From Flammula alnicola (taxonomy: Eukaryota > Basidiomycota > Agaricomycetes > Agaricales > Strophariaceae), in the NCBI GenBank assembly GCA_015499995.1, contig JADNRV010000003.1:620001-684000 (forward strand): a stretch of 64,000 bases of DNA. Reading direction: 5' to 3'. Below, piece by piece: positions 36,721 to 48,294 of this stretch; position 1 is the first letter of the stretch; each line of letters begins with the position of its first letter. Position numbers and translations under genes: made by a program. The notes under the pieces are model-generated. The model had not been told where the DNA came from. It was given only the letters and a program-made list of their open reading frames with translations, and made no database searches.

Positions 36721-38355
36721 TCACACGCCTGCTGCTGGGGCAAAACCGAGGCGTTTGCCTCCCACATCCCAGATGCTGTAGTAGTGCTTAAGAAGACTAC
36801 CACCAACCAGCTCCAGTCCGTCGAAAGCATTGATGAGGGTCTGGCACAACGTTGGGTCGCTGGCGAATGGGCCCACACTGAGCTCGCTGCTCGGGATGGT
36901 CAGGTTGAAAGGGGTACCAGTCTGCGAGACGAACGCGATGTCGATCACGGCAGGGAGAGAAGGAATAAGGTTGCAAGCGATTCCGTATGTCCCAGCCTCA
37001 TTGGGGTTGGGCTGGATATCGGGAGAGATAAGCGCATAGATCGCCTATGTGGGACGGAGAGAATAGTCAATCTCGATGATGAGCTTCGACGCGAGAAAAC
37101 TAACATTGGCAGTGTCGGTAGAGAACAAAACATTGCTGGTTCCGCTATCAAAGATAATTGTGCGGCTGGTGCTTAGAACCGATGTCGTCTTTCCATTAAC
37201 CGAGATGCCTGGAGATGCTAGCTGCCATGTACTGCCAGATCCAGATGGGAGAGAAGCAAACACGGGGGTGCCTGTCAACGGAACATGGATTATAATAACT
37301 GATCGACCCTCCGGCAGTAAAAAATAAAGTGTCAAACTTACCAGTGAATTTAGAGCTGTCGATCCCTCCAATAGTAAGCTCGGCGTTGCCAACAGCCTTC
37401 GGCGTGAGATACAAGCTGAACAATGCTGTGTTCGGACATGTGAGTACAGATCGCATAAGTCGTATATTTGCTTACAAGGTAGTCCTTGGTTAATGAGGGC
37501 TGCAAATATTCCCTGAGCGGTGGCACCCATCCCTGAAATCGTACGTCAGGTCTACGCCCCAATATCTTCATCGAAAGTGAATTTTTTACCTTGTATACCG
37601 CTGAAGGGGTCGATATCGAACTTGGCGGTTTCATTGGTAATCAAGAAAAGACTTACACCCTTCGCAGACAAACCCCCGACAGCAACGGTATCTTGTCCAC
37701 TGCGAAGGGTGAGTTTGTAATTAGAACCTATAACAGGATCCACGCCAACACCGGTCGCAAAAGTGATGGTCGTTGTCCTTCCTCCGTCGACGAAAGTAGA
37801 ACTCTTAGAAGAGTCGAACTGCTTTTGAGGGCATGACTTTCCACACAATGTGCCTGCGACAAAAAGATGAATAATTGTCTATATTTTTCTCACCATATTG
37901 CAATTGCATACTTGCAAATTCCAAGGTTGAGCTTCCTGTGTCGAAGACGACCTGCAGACGGTTTCAATAAACTATTCAACGAATGAAATAAAAAATACTG
38001 ACGGTGAGAACTTGAGGCGGCGTTCCGACTGATGGTGCGAAAAATGAGCATGGTTCATGCGGCGGAAAAGAAAATATGGATTTGACCTGAGATGTTTCCG
38101 AACCACCTGGACGTGAGAATTAGTTCATTAGATGAACAGCTGCATAGAGACAAGCCAAATTACTTACTGGAGATCTGTTCCCAAGAAAAAGTCTGCGAGA
38201 GGCTCAGACGTTGGAGATAGAGCTCGCCGTTTGAGCACCGAGCCTTTCGGAATGCTTCGCGATTGTAGCTGAACGGTTTGCGGTGCCGCTTGTCCTAGCA
38301 CCGCCAGAGCATAGCAAGAAAACGTGATGGCCAAGGAAATTACGCCTTTCGACAT
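36721..38355 (-). CDS. Secreted aspartic protease, pepsin (A1) family
   Basis: Extracellular or vacuolar endopeptidase. Nine exons on the minus strand (38355-38168, 38106-38087, 38028-38003, 37951-37912, 37853-37590, 37532-37476, 37425-37342, 37271-37105, 37044-36721) sum to 1170 nt, 389 residues with no frame break. A signal peptide is clear (VISLAITFSCYALAVLGQA). Both catalytic aspartates are present in proper context, VVFDTGSSTLEF and IIFDSGTSNVLF. The segment between has the usual DPFSGIQGMGA and LTPKAVGNAELTIGGID motifs. The region after the signal peptide is short for a propeptide. Two of the exons are only 20 and 26 nt. The final part ends GFAPAAGV with no GPI signal, so a soluble secreted enzyme is most likely. 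Confidence 0.92.
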
Positions 38356-39359
38356 GTTGGGAGGTTGGGACAGATATTCTGCTCTTCAGGTCGTTATAAA
38401 GTATTTCTAGATTCCGGTGACTTCTAAGTTGCATGTGGGTTACCAAGGATTTATTCTACATACCGAACTTCAACCTCAAGTATCCTCGTCGAGGAAGGAA
38501 TCTGAGCATGCGGGGCAATGGGCCGAAATAACCCTCAGAAGCCATTGGATCTCATGGTCAGCCTCATGGGCTACGCTGACTAAAGGTTACCAACGAGGTA
38601 AAATTTTCTGGAGATCATAAATAACGTGTAACGTACCACACAATATGCTTTAATTTTGCTTCAAATTCTCTCGCTGATGTATTGCTGCTGCATGATTCGT
38701 CGTTGAAGTTTTCGAAGCCTAGCGCGTTGATACCGCGTAAGATCGGAGGGCATGCGTGTAAGAAGATAGCTGTTATTAAACAGTATTCGACCTGGAGACT
38801 AAGTAGTTGTCCAAGATAAATAGGCGGTGTTCGTCAGGCCATGAAGAGAATGGCTCCAATTCGGAGAGTACAGTGGTTCATTGCGATAGTCCTGGTTTCA
38901 TAATGGTTGCAAATGCCATAAGCTCGTAAGCTTCGCATTTTTCCAGGTTCCTCCAGGTTGCTCTTGGGTTGTTCGAGTTGAAAGTTGGTTGAAACCCGCG
39001 GGACAGCATAATTTCTTTAGGGCTGCCTTGCACAAGCGACGAAAACTTGGCCGGCACTTCTGACGCCGCGGTTACGAACTTCACCACAACATTTGAGAAA
39101 TGGCCATCGATACTCGCAAGTTTCATAAAAGTTCAAGGTAGTGTTCCTACAAAAAAGGATGATGCAAGTAGGTGGCTGTGCGATTAAAACATAGGAGATC
39201 TGGCCTCCCGGATGACGAACGTGAACCATCATCGTCCCTGGTCAAGTCTAGAAGGTCCAGTACTTTCATCTCCTTAAGGGCTGGATCATTGAAACGCTCA
39301 CATATATACTACGCTAGGTTGATTTAACGTCAAAGACATCTTTCTTTTAACAAACCACA
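38356..39359. other. Intergenic region between protease and small unknown gene
   Basis: 1 kb divergent spacer that should hold both promoters. A minus-strand frame of 82 codons (38878-39126) has a fairly even composition but no motif, no homologue that I recognise and no clear splice partners. I leave it unassigned. Confidence 0.35.
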
Positions 39360-40045
39360 ATGGGTAAGTCACCGTTCACTGCGGAAGGAATCATAGCTGA
39401 TGCTTTATCTATCCATGTATAGCATCAACCGAACAACTTACTTTCAACGCGGCTCATGTTCCTAAGACGAATGCCATCGAGGCATTCAATATCTTACTCC
39501 CTACTCTCAAGTCAGAGATCGTGAAATCGCGCCACGACTGGAATAAGCACGAACCCCGCATGTGGGCAAGAGCCACTGGTCTTTCTGATCACGACCTAGT
39601 GTCATTCAAAATCGAGGAAGATCTCGTTGAGGTAACGCATTCACTCGATCAGCATCTACGATGGTTAAACTTGGCTGTACTCAGGTCCGAAGTGCTGCAG
39701 CTTCTTATGGAACGATTATTTTAGGGAAGCTCAGACTGCCCAAAGTCAAGGATGAAGCAGGAGAGGGATTCGTCCACGTTAGGTATGTCTCGCAATTCGA
39801 TGGCGATAAGAGCTTTCTTCTGAAGTTGTTTTCTTTTAATAGGATTCATGATCCTCCGAACCGGGTATGTCTTCTCCTAACATATTTCCAAGTTGTTGGG
39901 TCTGACAGAATTAATTCAGGGTGCCGAGGACGTCCGCTTCCACTCTCTGTTCACCGAGGAAATCAGGAAAGACGAAGAAACTCCTCCTAGCGGTTTCCAG
40001 GCCATTCAAACCCGCGATAAGCCTCTGGAATTCTTCAACGAGTGA
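39360..40045 (+). CDS. Small protein of unknown function
   Basis: Function not recognised. Five exons (39360-39363, 39423-39631, 39685-39782, 39843-39864, 39920-40045) sum to 459 nt, 152 residues in one open frame, and every intron has GT-AG ends. The first coding exon is only four bases (ATG plus one), and a 22-nt exon encodes the segment around HDPPNR. The protein is hydrophilic, without signal peptide or membrane segment, mixed charge, with blocks such as VPKTNAIEAFNILLPTLKSE, HDWNKHEPRMWARATGL and EDVRFHSLFTEEIRK. Size and charge suggest a compact cytosolic protein. The fully consistent splice frame supports a real gene. Confidence 0.75.
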
Positions 40046-40661
40046 AGTTATACAAGTGCCGGGCCAGAAAATAAATCCGAGCTCATGGCACTACTATTTC
40101 TATGATTACTTACTCATCGATTCATCGATTTCGGATACAAATGGTCGACTTATACTATAGCTACATGTACTCATCACTTACAAATGTCAAGAATTACGTC
40201 TCAGAAGTATACTTCAAGAGAGAGAAAATCTATTGAACCACATATTTTACAGAAAACATTCAGCATGAGTTTGACAATACATAGACTAAGAAAGCAGCAT
40301 AACACGACTGACCAAAGGGCTAGACGCGCGATGCTCGTAACCCATTCACAGGCACATGAAGGTTCAAACCAACAGTACTTCGAGAGAAGAGCGGGATGGG
40401 GACTTAAAAAAAGCATAGAAAATAAGGGGGTCAATGAGTAGGGCAAACACATGTCATAATTCAGCAAAATGTATTCAGTTGGACGACGAGGGAAGAAAGA
40501 AAAACATAGTCCGATTTTTACAAAATAATCGTAAAGAGACGGAAGAGGAAGAGAGGAAAGGATGTATGATAGATCAGTCAACAAAATGTGAAGGTGCCCA
40601 GTGCTAAATTGCCTGGCCAAGTAACTCAGCAACGGAAACATCGTGTAAGATGGCGAGAGGG
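40046..40661. other. Convergent intergenic region
   Basis: About 600 bp between the 3' ends of two converging genes, AT-rich, with no gene seen. Confidence 0.4.
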
Positions 40662-42729
40662 TCAACCAACTCCACCATACCAAAGGCTTCGATGCTGTGC
40701 TAGTCGGCTGCCAATGCCAATGAATACCAGAAGGCCTCCAATGTCATGGACACCAGTCGGTTCGAGCGAAATGCAGCGATTGTCTGCGTGCCACAGACAA
40801 TTACCCAGATGCAATCCAAACGGAGCCAGCTCAGGATCCACGATAGATATCGGTCTTCTCTTGGAGTTCGTGCGACAGAGGTCAAAGCCAAGCCCATTAC
40901 TCGCCGAGTAGACACCATCCTTGCAATTGCCGCCAAAGGAAAAAGGAGCGTCGACAGGGATAGAACCACATCGCGCGTCAGATACTTCGAGCCATGGCTG
41001 GGACGTGTTGAAGGTGGGGAACATGTTGTCTCAAATGTGGACATCTGGATCGTGCGATCGCCGGAAGAGTCGGTAGACGAAGGTGAATACGTAAGGCCCG
41101 GTGTGTCTGGACTAGGGGTTGAGGCGCTCTTTTCTGAAAATTGCGGGCGATGACTTGAAAGAAGTCGTAGAACATGCAGCATCTGGATAAATGTGAACAC
41201 CTTTCATTGATAGGTTTGGGAGGAAATTTTACCTGGGGATCCATCTTCTGGTCATCAGAAAACATTTCCTGGTCTTCGTCCGCCGAAATGACGATCGACG
41301 GTGGTGGTACTGGTGGCGGTGCAGCTGGGATGCACGTTGAACATATCCGATGGAAGGGTCGTGCATTTGCGCAGTGATTTGCTGACAGAACAGAGATGTT
41401 GCGACTGGTGGAGTCGCGAGTACGAAGCTTCGCTTGAGATCTGAAATGGCGCGAGCAGGTGGCGAGCTGGTCTGCTTCTGAATGGGACTTTTTCCGACCC
41501 AGAGGCGCCATTCCAAGGCTTGGCCAAGGGCGCGCTCGCAACGGCCGATTTCTCGTGGGGGGAGACCAGACAGCTTAGCCCAAGCACGATTAGAGTAGCA
41601 TTTATCCTGAAAAAACTTCGATGCCAAAATGAGGGATGCTAGAAAGGTGCGTCGAGGGCAGAGAAGGGGGAGGGCAAAGAAGGCGACGATGATGTCGAAG
41701 TCGACGCAGAGTCGGATGAAGTTGAAGGCTCCACGAGCAGGCTGTCGATGGAAACGTCGTCTCCATCGACAAGCTGCTCCATGGAATCTAAATCGCCGGC
41801 TTCGCTGTCGGTAACTCGGACGGTCTTCAGGTCGTCGCTGGTCGTCGATTGCTCGAGATGGGCGTCGTCCTTTTGGAAACCTTGGGTGTCGAGACTTTCC
41901 TCCATCGCTGCAAGTTCCGCCTCTCTTGCAAGTTCCGCTTCGGTTGCGGGAAGAATCTTGGTTTCAGGCTGATAGTGAGCCCTAACGCCCATTTTTTCTT
42001 CCCGCAAAATTTGAGGGACCTTCGGTCGTATTGCTTCCAGATAGCAGAGGGCAGCTTGAAGTATGCTTCCCGACGTCCTCGAGCGCTTGAGTACTTCGTG
42101 TACAAATGTCTTCATCGGCACTAAATTACCATCTGTATCGCTCCCGGATGCGAGGAGGGCTTGGGTTGTGGAGGAGGGAGTTTGGTGCGCCATGATGGTG
42201 GCGGCAGATGTTGATCGGGTAAGATCATTCAGCAGTTGCTGTTTGGGGCAGGGAATTGTTCCTGCAAGGGCCGAACTGAATCCAGTTGGGCCCTTGGAGG
42301 AAGGGGCTTTGAAAACGTCGGGAACATCTTGGGGACGCCATATTTCAGATAACGTATGTACGGCTTGATCTGGACCGGCGTCAATCTGTAAGTAAGAGGC
42401 ACGAGCGCTAAAAGACCTGTGGACCGACCAATTAAACCAGCGGCAAATTTGTGTTTTGAAGTATCGCGTTGAGAAGAGTCCTTCGGCGTTTGGACGATTG
42501 GGGTGGGTGGAGGTTGGCGGGTTTGTTCTTTGACGGAAGGACCGCTGTGGCTGCTGTCCTGAGGTGGTGGTACATGTGAAAGGGGGGTATTGAAATGGGT
42601 AGTCGTGGTGGGAGATCGCATGGGTAAAGCTGTATTGGGTGCGGGAATAGAATAATAGGGCTGCCAACGGGGTTTTGTTCGAATTGCGGGTGGTGCCCGT
42701 TGAGCTATGATTTGAGTGGCGGAGTGCAT
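40662..42729 (-). CDS. PHO80-like cyclin (cyclin partner of a PHO85-type kinase)
   Basis: Regulatory subunit of a cyclin-dependent kinase used by fungi in nutrient sensing and cell-cycle control. Exon 1 is 42729-42429 (Pro/Thr-rich). A 59-nt intron leads to FAAGLIDQAVHTLSEIWRP, then MKTFVHEVLKRSRTSGSIL, QAALCYLEAIRPKVPQIL, an acidic insertion (about 41700-41960), and LASLILASKFFQDKCYSN, SGLPPREIGRCERALGQ, ALEWRLWVGK. These are the helices of the PHO80-type cyclin box, interrupted by an unusually long acidic Ser-rich loop. One base seems missing at about 41643 (AAA on the plus strand), which splits the box. Frames change again near 41335 and after the intron 41154-41232, so the C-terminal third and the stop position are uncertain. 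The low boundary given is the end of the best remaining frame. Confidence 0.75.
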
Positions 42730-43644
42730 TTGATTTAAGAGAAAAAAGCGAGCAGTGGTTGTAGCGAGAGTTGAGATTAAATCGACGTCGGAAACAATTC
42801 AGATGGAAATAGAGTAAGCATTAAATTGGATTGGGGTGGTAGAAACGGGGCCAGAGAAGTTGACAGAGGCAGAGAAAATTGCGAGAATGGTGCCCGAAAG
42901 GGCGAGCTGGGATGGGGCAAATGAGCACATTTCGACCAGTTGGTCAGTTGTGGATGTCCAGAGTCAGCGACTTTGGACGATCCAAGCACAAAGTCTATCT
43001 GAGAACCAGAAGACTCTGTGGTAAAATAAGGGGTAGGAGACGAGGGCTAGAGGGTGATCAGAGAGCTAGAGCGGAGTGCAGAAGAGGTGTTATTGAGCAG
43101 CAGGGGGACAGATTTATAGCAGCAGTTGTGTTGGGCGGTCAATCGCAGGAGGAGTCAGCGGGACCCACCTTCGATCTCTAACAAGTCACAACAGTAGCCC
43201 CTCTGCAGATGACTCGACCCCACGCGGCTCGCAATGTCACAACAACACCGCCGAATTGGTCACGTCACTCACACCGCCTCACACGGAACTCGACACAATT
43301 ACCCAAATCGGCCGCATTCTCCGCAGTCTCCATAAAATAACCTTGACTCCTATTTACACACTCTTACTAAAATATTTACCCGTCGCAATGAAAATATCTC
43401 TGGGAGTCATAAATATTCGATAATGCACGTCTCTTTCACCTCCTGGCATCTCTCCCCCTCCTTCACGGAAACAATGCAGAATATTCGCACATGTTTGTGG
43501 CGGAGTTTGACATACATTTGTTGCAAGTAACCATGTATGTACTCAACGCTCAGCCTAGATCTTCCTTAGTCCCTTGGTTTTGCTATTCGGTTCTGGGTGC
43601 TTTTTCTCTTCCTCCACTTTCCCTACAGTCACTCGTTCAATCCA
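42730..43644. other. Divergent intergenic region
   Basis: 915 bp between the cyclin and the lysozyme-like gene, with a GA-rich half next to the cyclin and a CT-rich half next to the secreted protein. TCACGTCA near 43258 resembles a CRE-type bZIP site. No gene was seen. Confidence 0.4.
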
Positions 43645-44896
43645 ATGAGGTTCTTCACCTCTACCCTCGCCCTCTTTTTATCTATCATTGTTGTCGGGGC
43701 TATTGTCCCCCACGGCAATGTCGACATCTCTGCCCGTCACAACAGGCTGTCTCGTCGTTCAACCAGTTTGGAAGTAAGAGCTGCAAAGAAATGCCCAAAT
43801 CGGACTAACAAGAACGTCGCCAACAATAATGTAAGTTCACTCTTGCCAATCTACTTCTTTTTGTGACCGTCGATATCAAACAGTCAACCAACAATTCGTT
43901 GCGTCCCACAAAGCCAGCCCTACTCCTAGCAGCTCTTCCTCCTCCAAGAAGGTTCAACCAACACCAGCACCAGCCAAATTAGCGCCAGTCGCACCGACCG
44001 TCCAGAAAGTTTCTACTAATGGCCTGATCAACGTCAAGTCCAACTGTGGTCCCAGTGGTGCTACTAGTATGTACAACCGACCTTGCTCAGTCTTCGTTTC
44101 TTCAATCTGGATCTGCAGGGCAAGTCACAAAGCTTTCTGGCCCCAACGGAAACATCGACTGGATAAACTGTGGCTTTGAAACTAGCGGCGGATGGCAACC
44201 GCCTTATGTTCGCATGGAAGACATTATTACTCAGTCACTCTCATCTGCTGTCCAGTCGCCTTCGAGCCCCTTCAAAGCCTGCTCAGCATACATCTGGATC
44301 TTTGAGAAATATGGTAACCAATATGGCATTCCGCCCATCATCTTGGCTTCCTTTGCCATGCAGGAGAGCTCTTGCAACCCAAACACTGTTGGCGGAGCCG
44401 GCGAGCAGGGTTTAATGCAGATCACGCGCGATAAGTGCGGTGGTGCGCCCGGTGGAAACTGCAAAGACCCCGTACGTGTCTTGCAATTCTCGCCTTTATA
44501 TACGCTAAACTTGCTTGCTCAGGAATTCAATATCCGTACCGCTACCAGCTACTTCAAGAATACCCTCGATGGCAACAACGGCGATGTCTTTTTGAGTGTT
44601 GGCACATACAATGGCTGGCATCGTGGTTTGACTGAGGTTTGTTTAATAATTTTAAATGATCGCAAGTGAAAATCTAATTTGCTTGCAGTGGCAAGCCTTT
44701 GCTGCCGCCAACACCGCTTGCTGCCGTTGTCAAAATAACGGAGACTAGTGAGCCTTTTACATCAACTAAACGTCTCGATTGTTAATCGCATTTGTTTAGC
44801 TTGCATCAATTCTTCAATGGCTGGTGCCAGAACATTAATGCCTACGACAACAGCCCGCCCCTTGGCAAATACTTCAACCTCGACCAGTGCAACTAA
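43645..44896 (+). CDS. Secreted lysozyme-like protein (transglycosylase SLT fold)
   Basis: Predicted extracellular muramidase or transglycosylase of the lysozyme superfamily, acting on bacterial peptidoglycan or a related polymer. Exons are 43645-43830, 43884-44066, 44119-44471, 44523-44636, 44689-44747 and 44800-44896. A signal peptide is obvious (FFTSTLALFLSIIVVGAIV) and is followed by a basic and then Ser/Pro-rich linker. The catalytic domain contains YGIPPIILASFAMQESSCNP, with the likely catalytic Glu in QESS, then GGAGEQGLMQIT, the SLT signature region, and VGTYNGWHRGLTEWQAF. Even Cys number and position suggest disulphides. The exons total 992 nt, one base short of a whole frame, and the shift falls at the start of exon 2 (about 43884). 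The reading adopted gives the uninterrupted linker. Close homologues are secreted proteins of Agaricomycetes. Confidence 0.85.
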
Positions 44897-45270
44897 TGGC
44901 GCTATCCCTATTTATCACCGTTGCGGCGCAACGTCACCTTAAGTTCCTTAATGGAACCCCATGATTTCTATCTTACTGATACCATGCACTCTTCTGCCTG
45001 GCGCGAAATTTGTGCTTATATACCCTTTTTTCGACCATCCTCTGTGCTACATACGACTTGTTCATGACGCCGACAGTTCCTAGTGAGCAGCTACATACTA
45101 TCCAATCAATAGCATCTTGTAGTACAATTACGGAATGGTTTAAGTTATATGAGGCATTATTTATGTAATTATGAGAATGTTGGAAAATCTCAGGGAAAAC
45201 TCTGATTGGCTGGCAGCCCAAACATAGACTAGAAAAGATAGCGGCGTTGTCCCTTCCAAGCAGTGCAATT
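44897..45270. other. Intergenic region
   Basis: 374 bp holding the terminator of the lysozyme-like gene and the promoter of PP5. Nothing else seen. Confidence 0.4.
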
Positions 45271-47694
45271 ATGAGCGACCAATCGACATCGTCTCCCTCT
45301 TTATCCGCCTCAACACCTCCCTCGTCGGTACCGTCTCCCGAGCTCGGGAAGCTTCAGCTTAACAATGACGACGTCTCAGATGAAGACAAAAAGGAAGCTC
45401 TCCGATTAAAAGCAGAGGCCAATAAGGCTTTCACTTGTCAGTAATTGTATCAAGATTTCCGTTGGCTCGCAAGACTTATAGTGTGTCGAATGCTTCAGCT
45501 CATGACTTCAATAATGCTGCGCGGCTGTATTCCGAGTCAATAGAGAAGAATCCAAACGAGCCGACGGTATGGTGTAACCGAGCGTACGCGCGAATGAAGT
45601 TGGAAGAGTATGGATACGCTCTTAACGACGCATGTTCGTATCGGTTCATCCTCTGTTGAACAAACTGCTTTACTTATATATGTGCTATAGCTCATGCGAT
45701 AACTCTTGACCCCAAATATGCGAAGCGTATTATCGGTGCGTTTCCCTTTATCGCAATTCCAGTTGTCGCCGGTCTCACTCTTGGAATCACAGACGGGCGA
45801 TGTGTTATATGCAGATCCTGAGGCCCCAGCAGGCTGTGGCTGATTTCAAGAAGATTTTGGTGCTGGAGCCCCAGAATGAGACTGTTCGCTCTCAAATGGT
45901 CTCAACCCAAAAACTGATACGCAAGATTGAGTTTGAAAAGGTGGAATATTGCTCTAATTGTCAACTGGGAGTTGTTACTAACAGCTTCTGCACAAGGCTA
46001 TCGAGGTCGAGGGGGAGAAGGATCCAGTAATCAGGTGTCGAGAAATTATTGCTGAAGGTGAGAATATTTGCTTTTGCGATCAGAAAGATTTGCTGAAGTT
46101 TGTTACAGGAGGGTGCGAGGTAGATGCGAGCTATGCTGGACCAAAGCTCCCTTCTGAGGACGGAAAATACTACATGACGCAAGAGTTCCTGCAGCAAATG
46201 ATCCAGTGGTTCAAAGATGGCAAATCGCTGCCCAAACGATACGCCTGGGAAATTGTCATTGGTGCACACGACCAGTTCATAAAAGAAGACAGCTTGGAGA
46301 CGGTGAATATTGAGGAGGGGGTCACATGCGATGTTATTGGTGATGTCCATGGTATGTTTTTTCTCTGCCATGAAGCTGCTGATACCTGACGTTCGAACAA
46401 TTTAAGGTCAATTTTATGACGTGTTGCATCTGTTCTCTCTGACGGGCCCACCGACGGAGAAGCACTACGTACTGATGAATGGGGATCTCGTCGATCGAGG
46501 ATCGTGGTCTATCGAAGTTATCTTACTTGCTTTCGCGTATAAATGTGAGCCCTTTCTTCTTCAAAGCATCCACAATAAATTAATTTCGCAGGGCTATATC
46601 CTAAATACATGTATATCAACCGTGGTAATCACGAGGCGAAGGACATGAACCGTACCTATGGCTTTGAAGGAGAGGCAAAGCACAAGCATGGAGAGCAAGC
46701 GTACAAGGTAGATTGTTCTTTTGTTTGCAATTCAACTGACATTTATTCTGATCGCCTCGTAGCTCTTTGCACATGTCTTCACTACCTGTAAGTTCAGCAC
46801 TTTACTTAAGCTTGTCTGTTCTTTAATTTGTCCGAACCAGTACCGCTTGCGACGCTCGTTAGCGCGACGAAACCCCCAAGCACGAAAGGGAAAGAAGCGA
46901 TCCTTTCTCCTGAAGGTCTCAAGCGCTTCTTCGTCGTCCATGGCGGTCTGTTCAGCAAGGATGAAGTCACCCTGGAGGATATCCGAAAGTTGGACCGTGT
47001 TGGCAGGCAACCTGGTCAGGAGGGTCTTATGTGTAAGTTTCGATATTTGTTTGGTAATGAACTTCAGCTCACGGAATGCGTTTAGGCGAGGTATGATTCT
47101 GCGCTTATAAAAAGGTAGCTAAACACTGAGAGGAATCCTTCTAGTTGTTGTGGACTGATCCTCAAGAAATGCCTGGTCGGGGTCCCAGTAAACGCGTATG
47201 TTTCGTCGGATATACGCCACAATTCCGACTCATCCGTTATGTTAGGGTGTCGGCATTGCCTTTGGACCTGACGTGACAAAACGGTGGTGTACCTTGAATG
47301 GTGTGGCGGGTGTCATCCGTAGTCATGAAGTTCGCCAAAGTCAGTATATTAATTGATTCTCGTAAGCGCTGTAATTGACCTCCATTTGTGTAGATGGCTA
47401 TGAAATCGAACATGACGGACTATGTACAACGGTATGCGGACTCTGAGCTTACTCTGACGTTTTGTTGATCTTTTCCCTAGGTCTTTTCTGCTCCTAATTA
47501 CGTTGACCAGTCAGGGAATAAAGGAGCATTCGTAAGTGATGTTACTTGGGCGAAGGGTAAATTGACCAACACCCTTTCAGATCCGGATCGATGCTGCTGG
47601 TAATCGGGAATACACTCAATTCGAGGCATCGCCGCATCCTCCCATGAAACCAATGGCTTACGTACAAGGAGGACTTGGAAGTTTGATGATGTGA
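45271..47694 (+). CDS. PPT1: Serine/threonine protein phosphatase 5 with N-terminal TPR domain
   Basis: PP5 dephosphorylates Hsp90 clients and co-chaperones, and its TPR domain binds the Hsp90 C-terminus and restrains the catalytic site. After a Ser/Pro-rich start come TPR repeats ([67 protein letters not shown]). The PPP catalytic domain follows with all metal and substrate motifs: [45 protein letters not shown] and [15 protein letters not shown], ending GGLGSLMM. At least twelve short introns are inferred. One base seems missing at GCGAAGCG (about 45724), between the second and third TPR, where the frame resumes after adding a G. Length and order match the family. Confidence 0.92.
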
Positions 47695-48294
47695 CCGAGC
47701 TGTTTTGCATGAGGACACTGGCAGCTTCCAACTGGATGTAGGCACCTGGGTCCTGATATAATATCACCGCCAGTGTGATGTTAAAAAGCAGAGCCGGGAA
47801 AGCAGGTAAAAGTTTGATTTTCGGGGTTTTGGTTATGCTTCAGCTTGCTGTTCGTATATAAATCCATCTTTTCGTATATCACAATAGATGCTCGCAGAGT
47901 CGCAGTAGATTTTGAGTTGTACTTGAATTAGCAAATGAAGACAGAAAACTAATAATTACTATGTTAAGATGCCGATGATGAGTTCAAAGTCCGAATGCGC
48001 ACGTGGGCTTAGCAGCTGCGTGATATGGCGCGGCTTACTTGACCTTCTCAGTATTTCTCTAACGTTAACCACGTCTGCGCCATCGCGTCTTACCTCTGGC
48101 CTCTAATCTGGAAACTTCGGCGTGCCAACATAGGGTCATTCCCACCCAGTTCCTTCTTTACGACGCTGCAAAGTTGAAGAACAATTTGAACGACCCATCT
48201 AACAGAATATTACCTGACCTTTCTCTATCTCTGCCTTCATCGCGTTTGGCGAAGCATTATTACCTCTCTCATCTACTGCAGGCACTCTAACGCA
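47695..48294. other. Intergenic region
   Basis: 600 bp. It contains the probable promoter of the SR140 gene with a pyrimidine-rich stretch just before its start. No gene seen. Confidence 0.4.
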
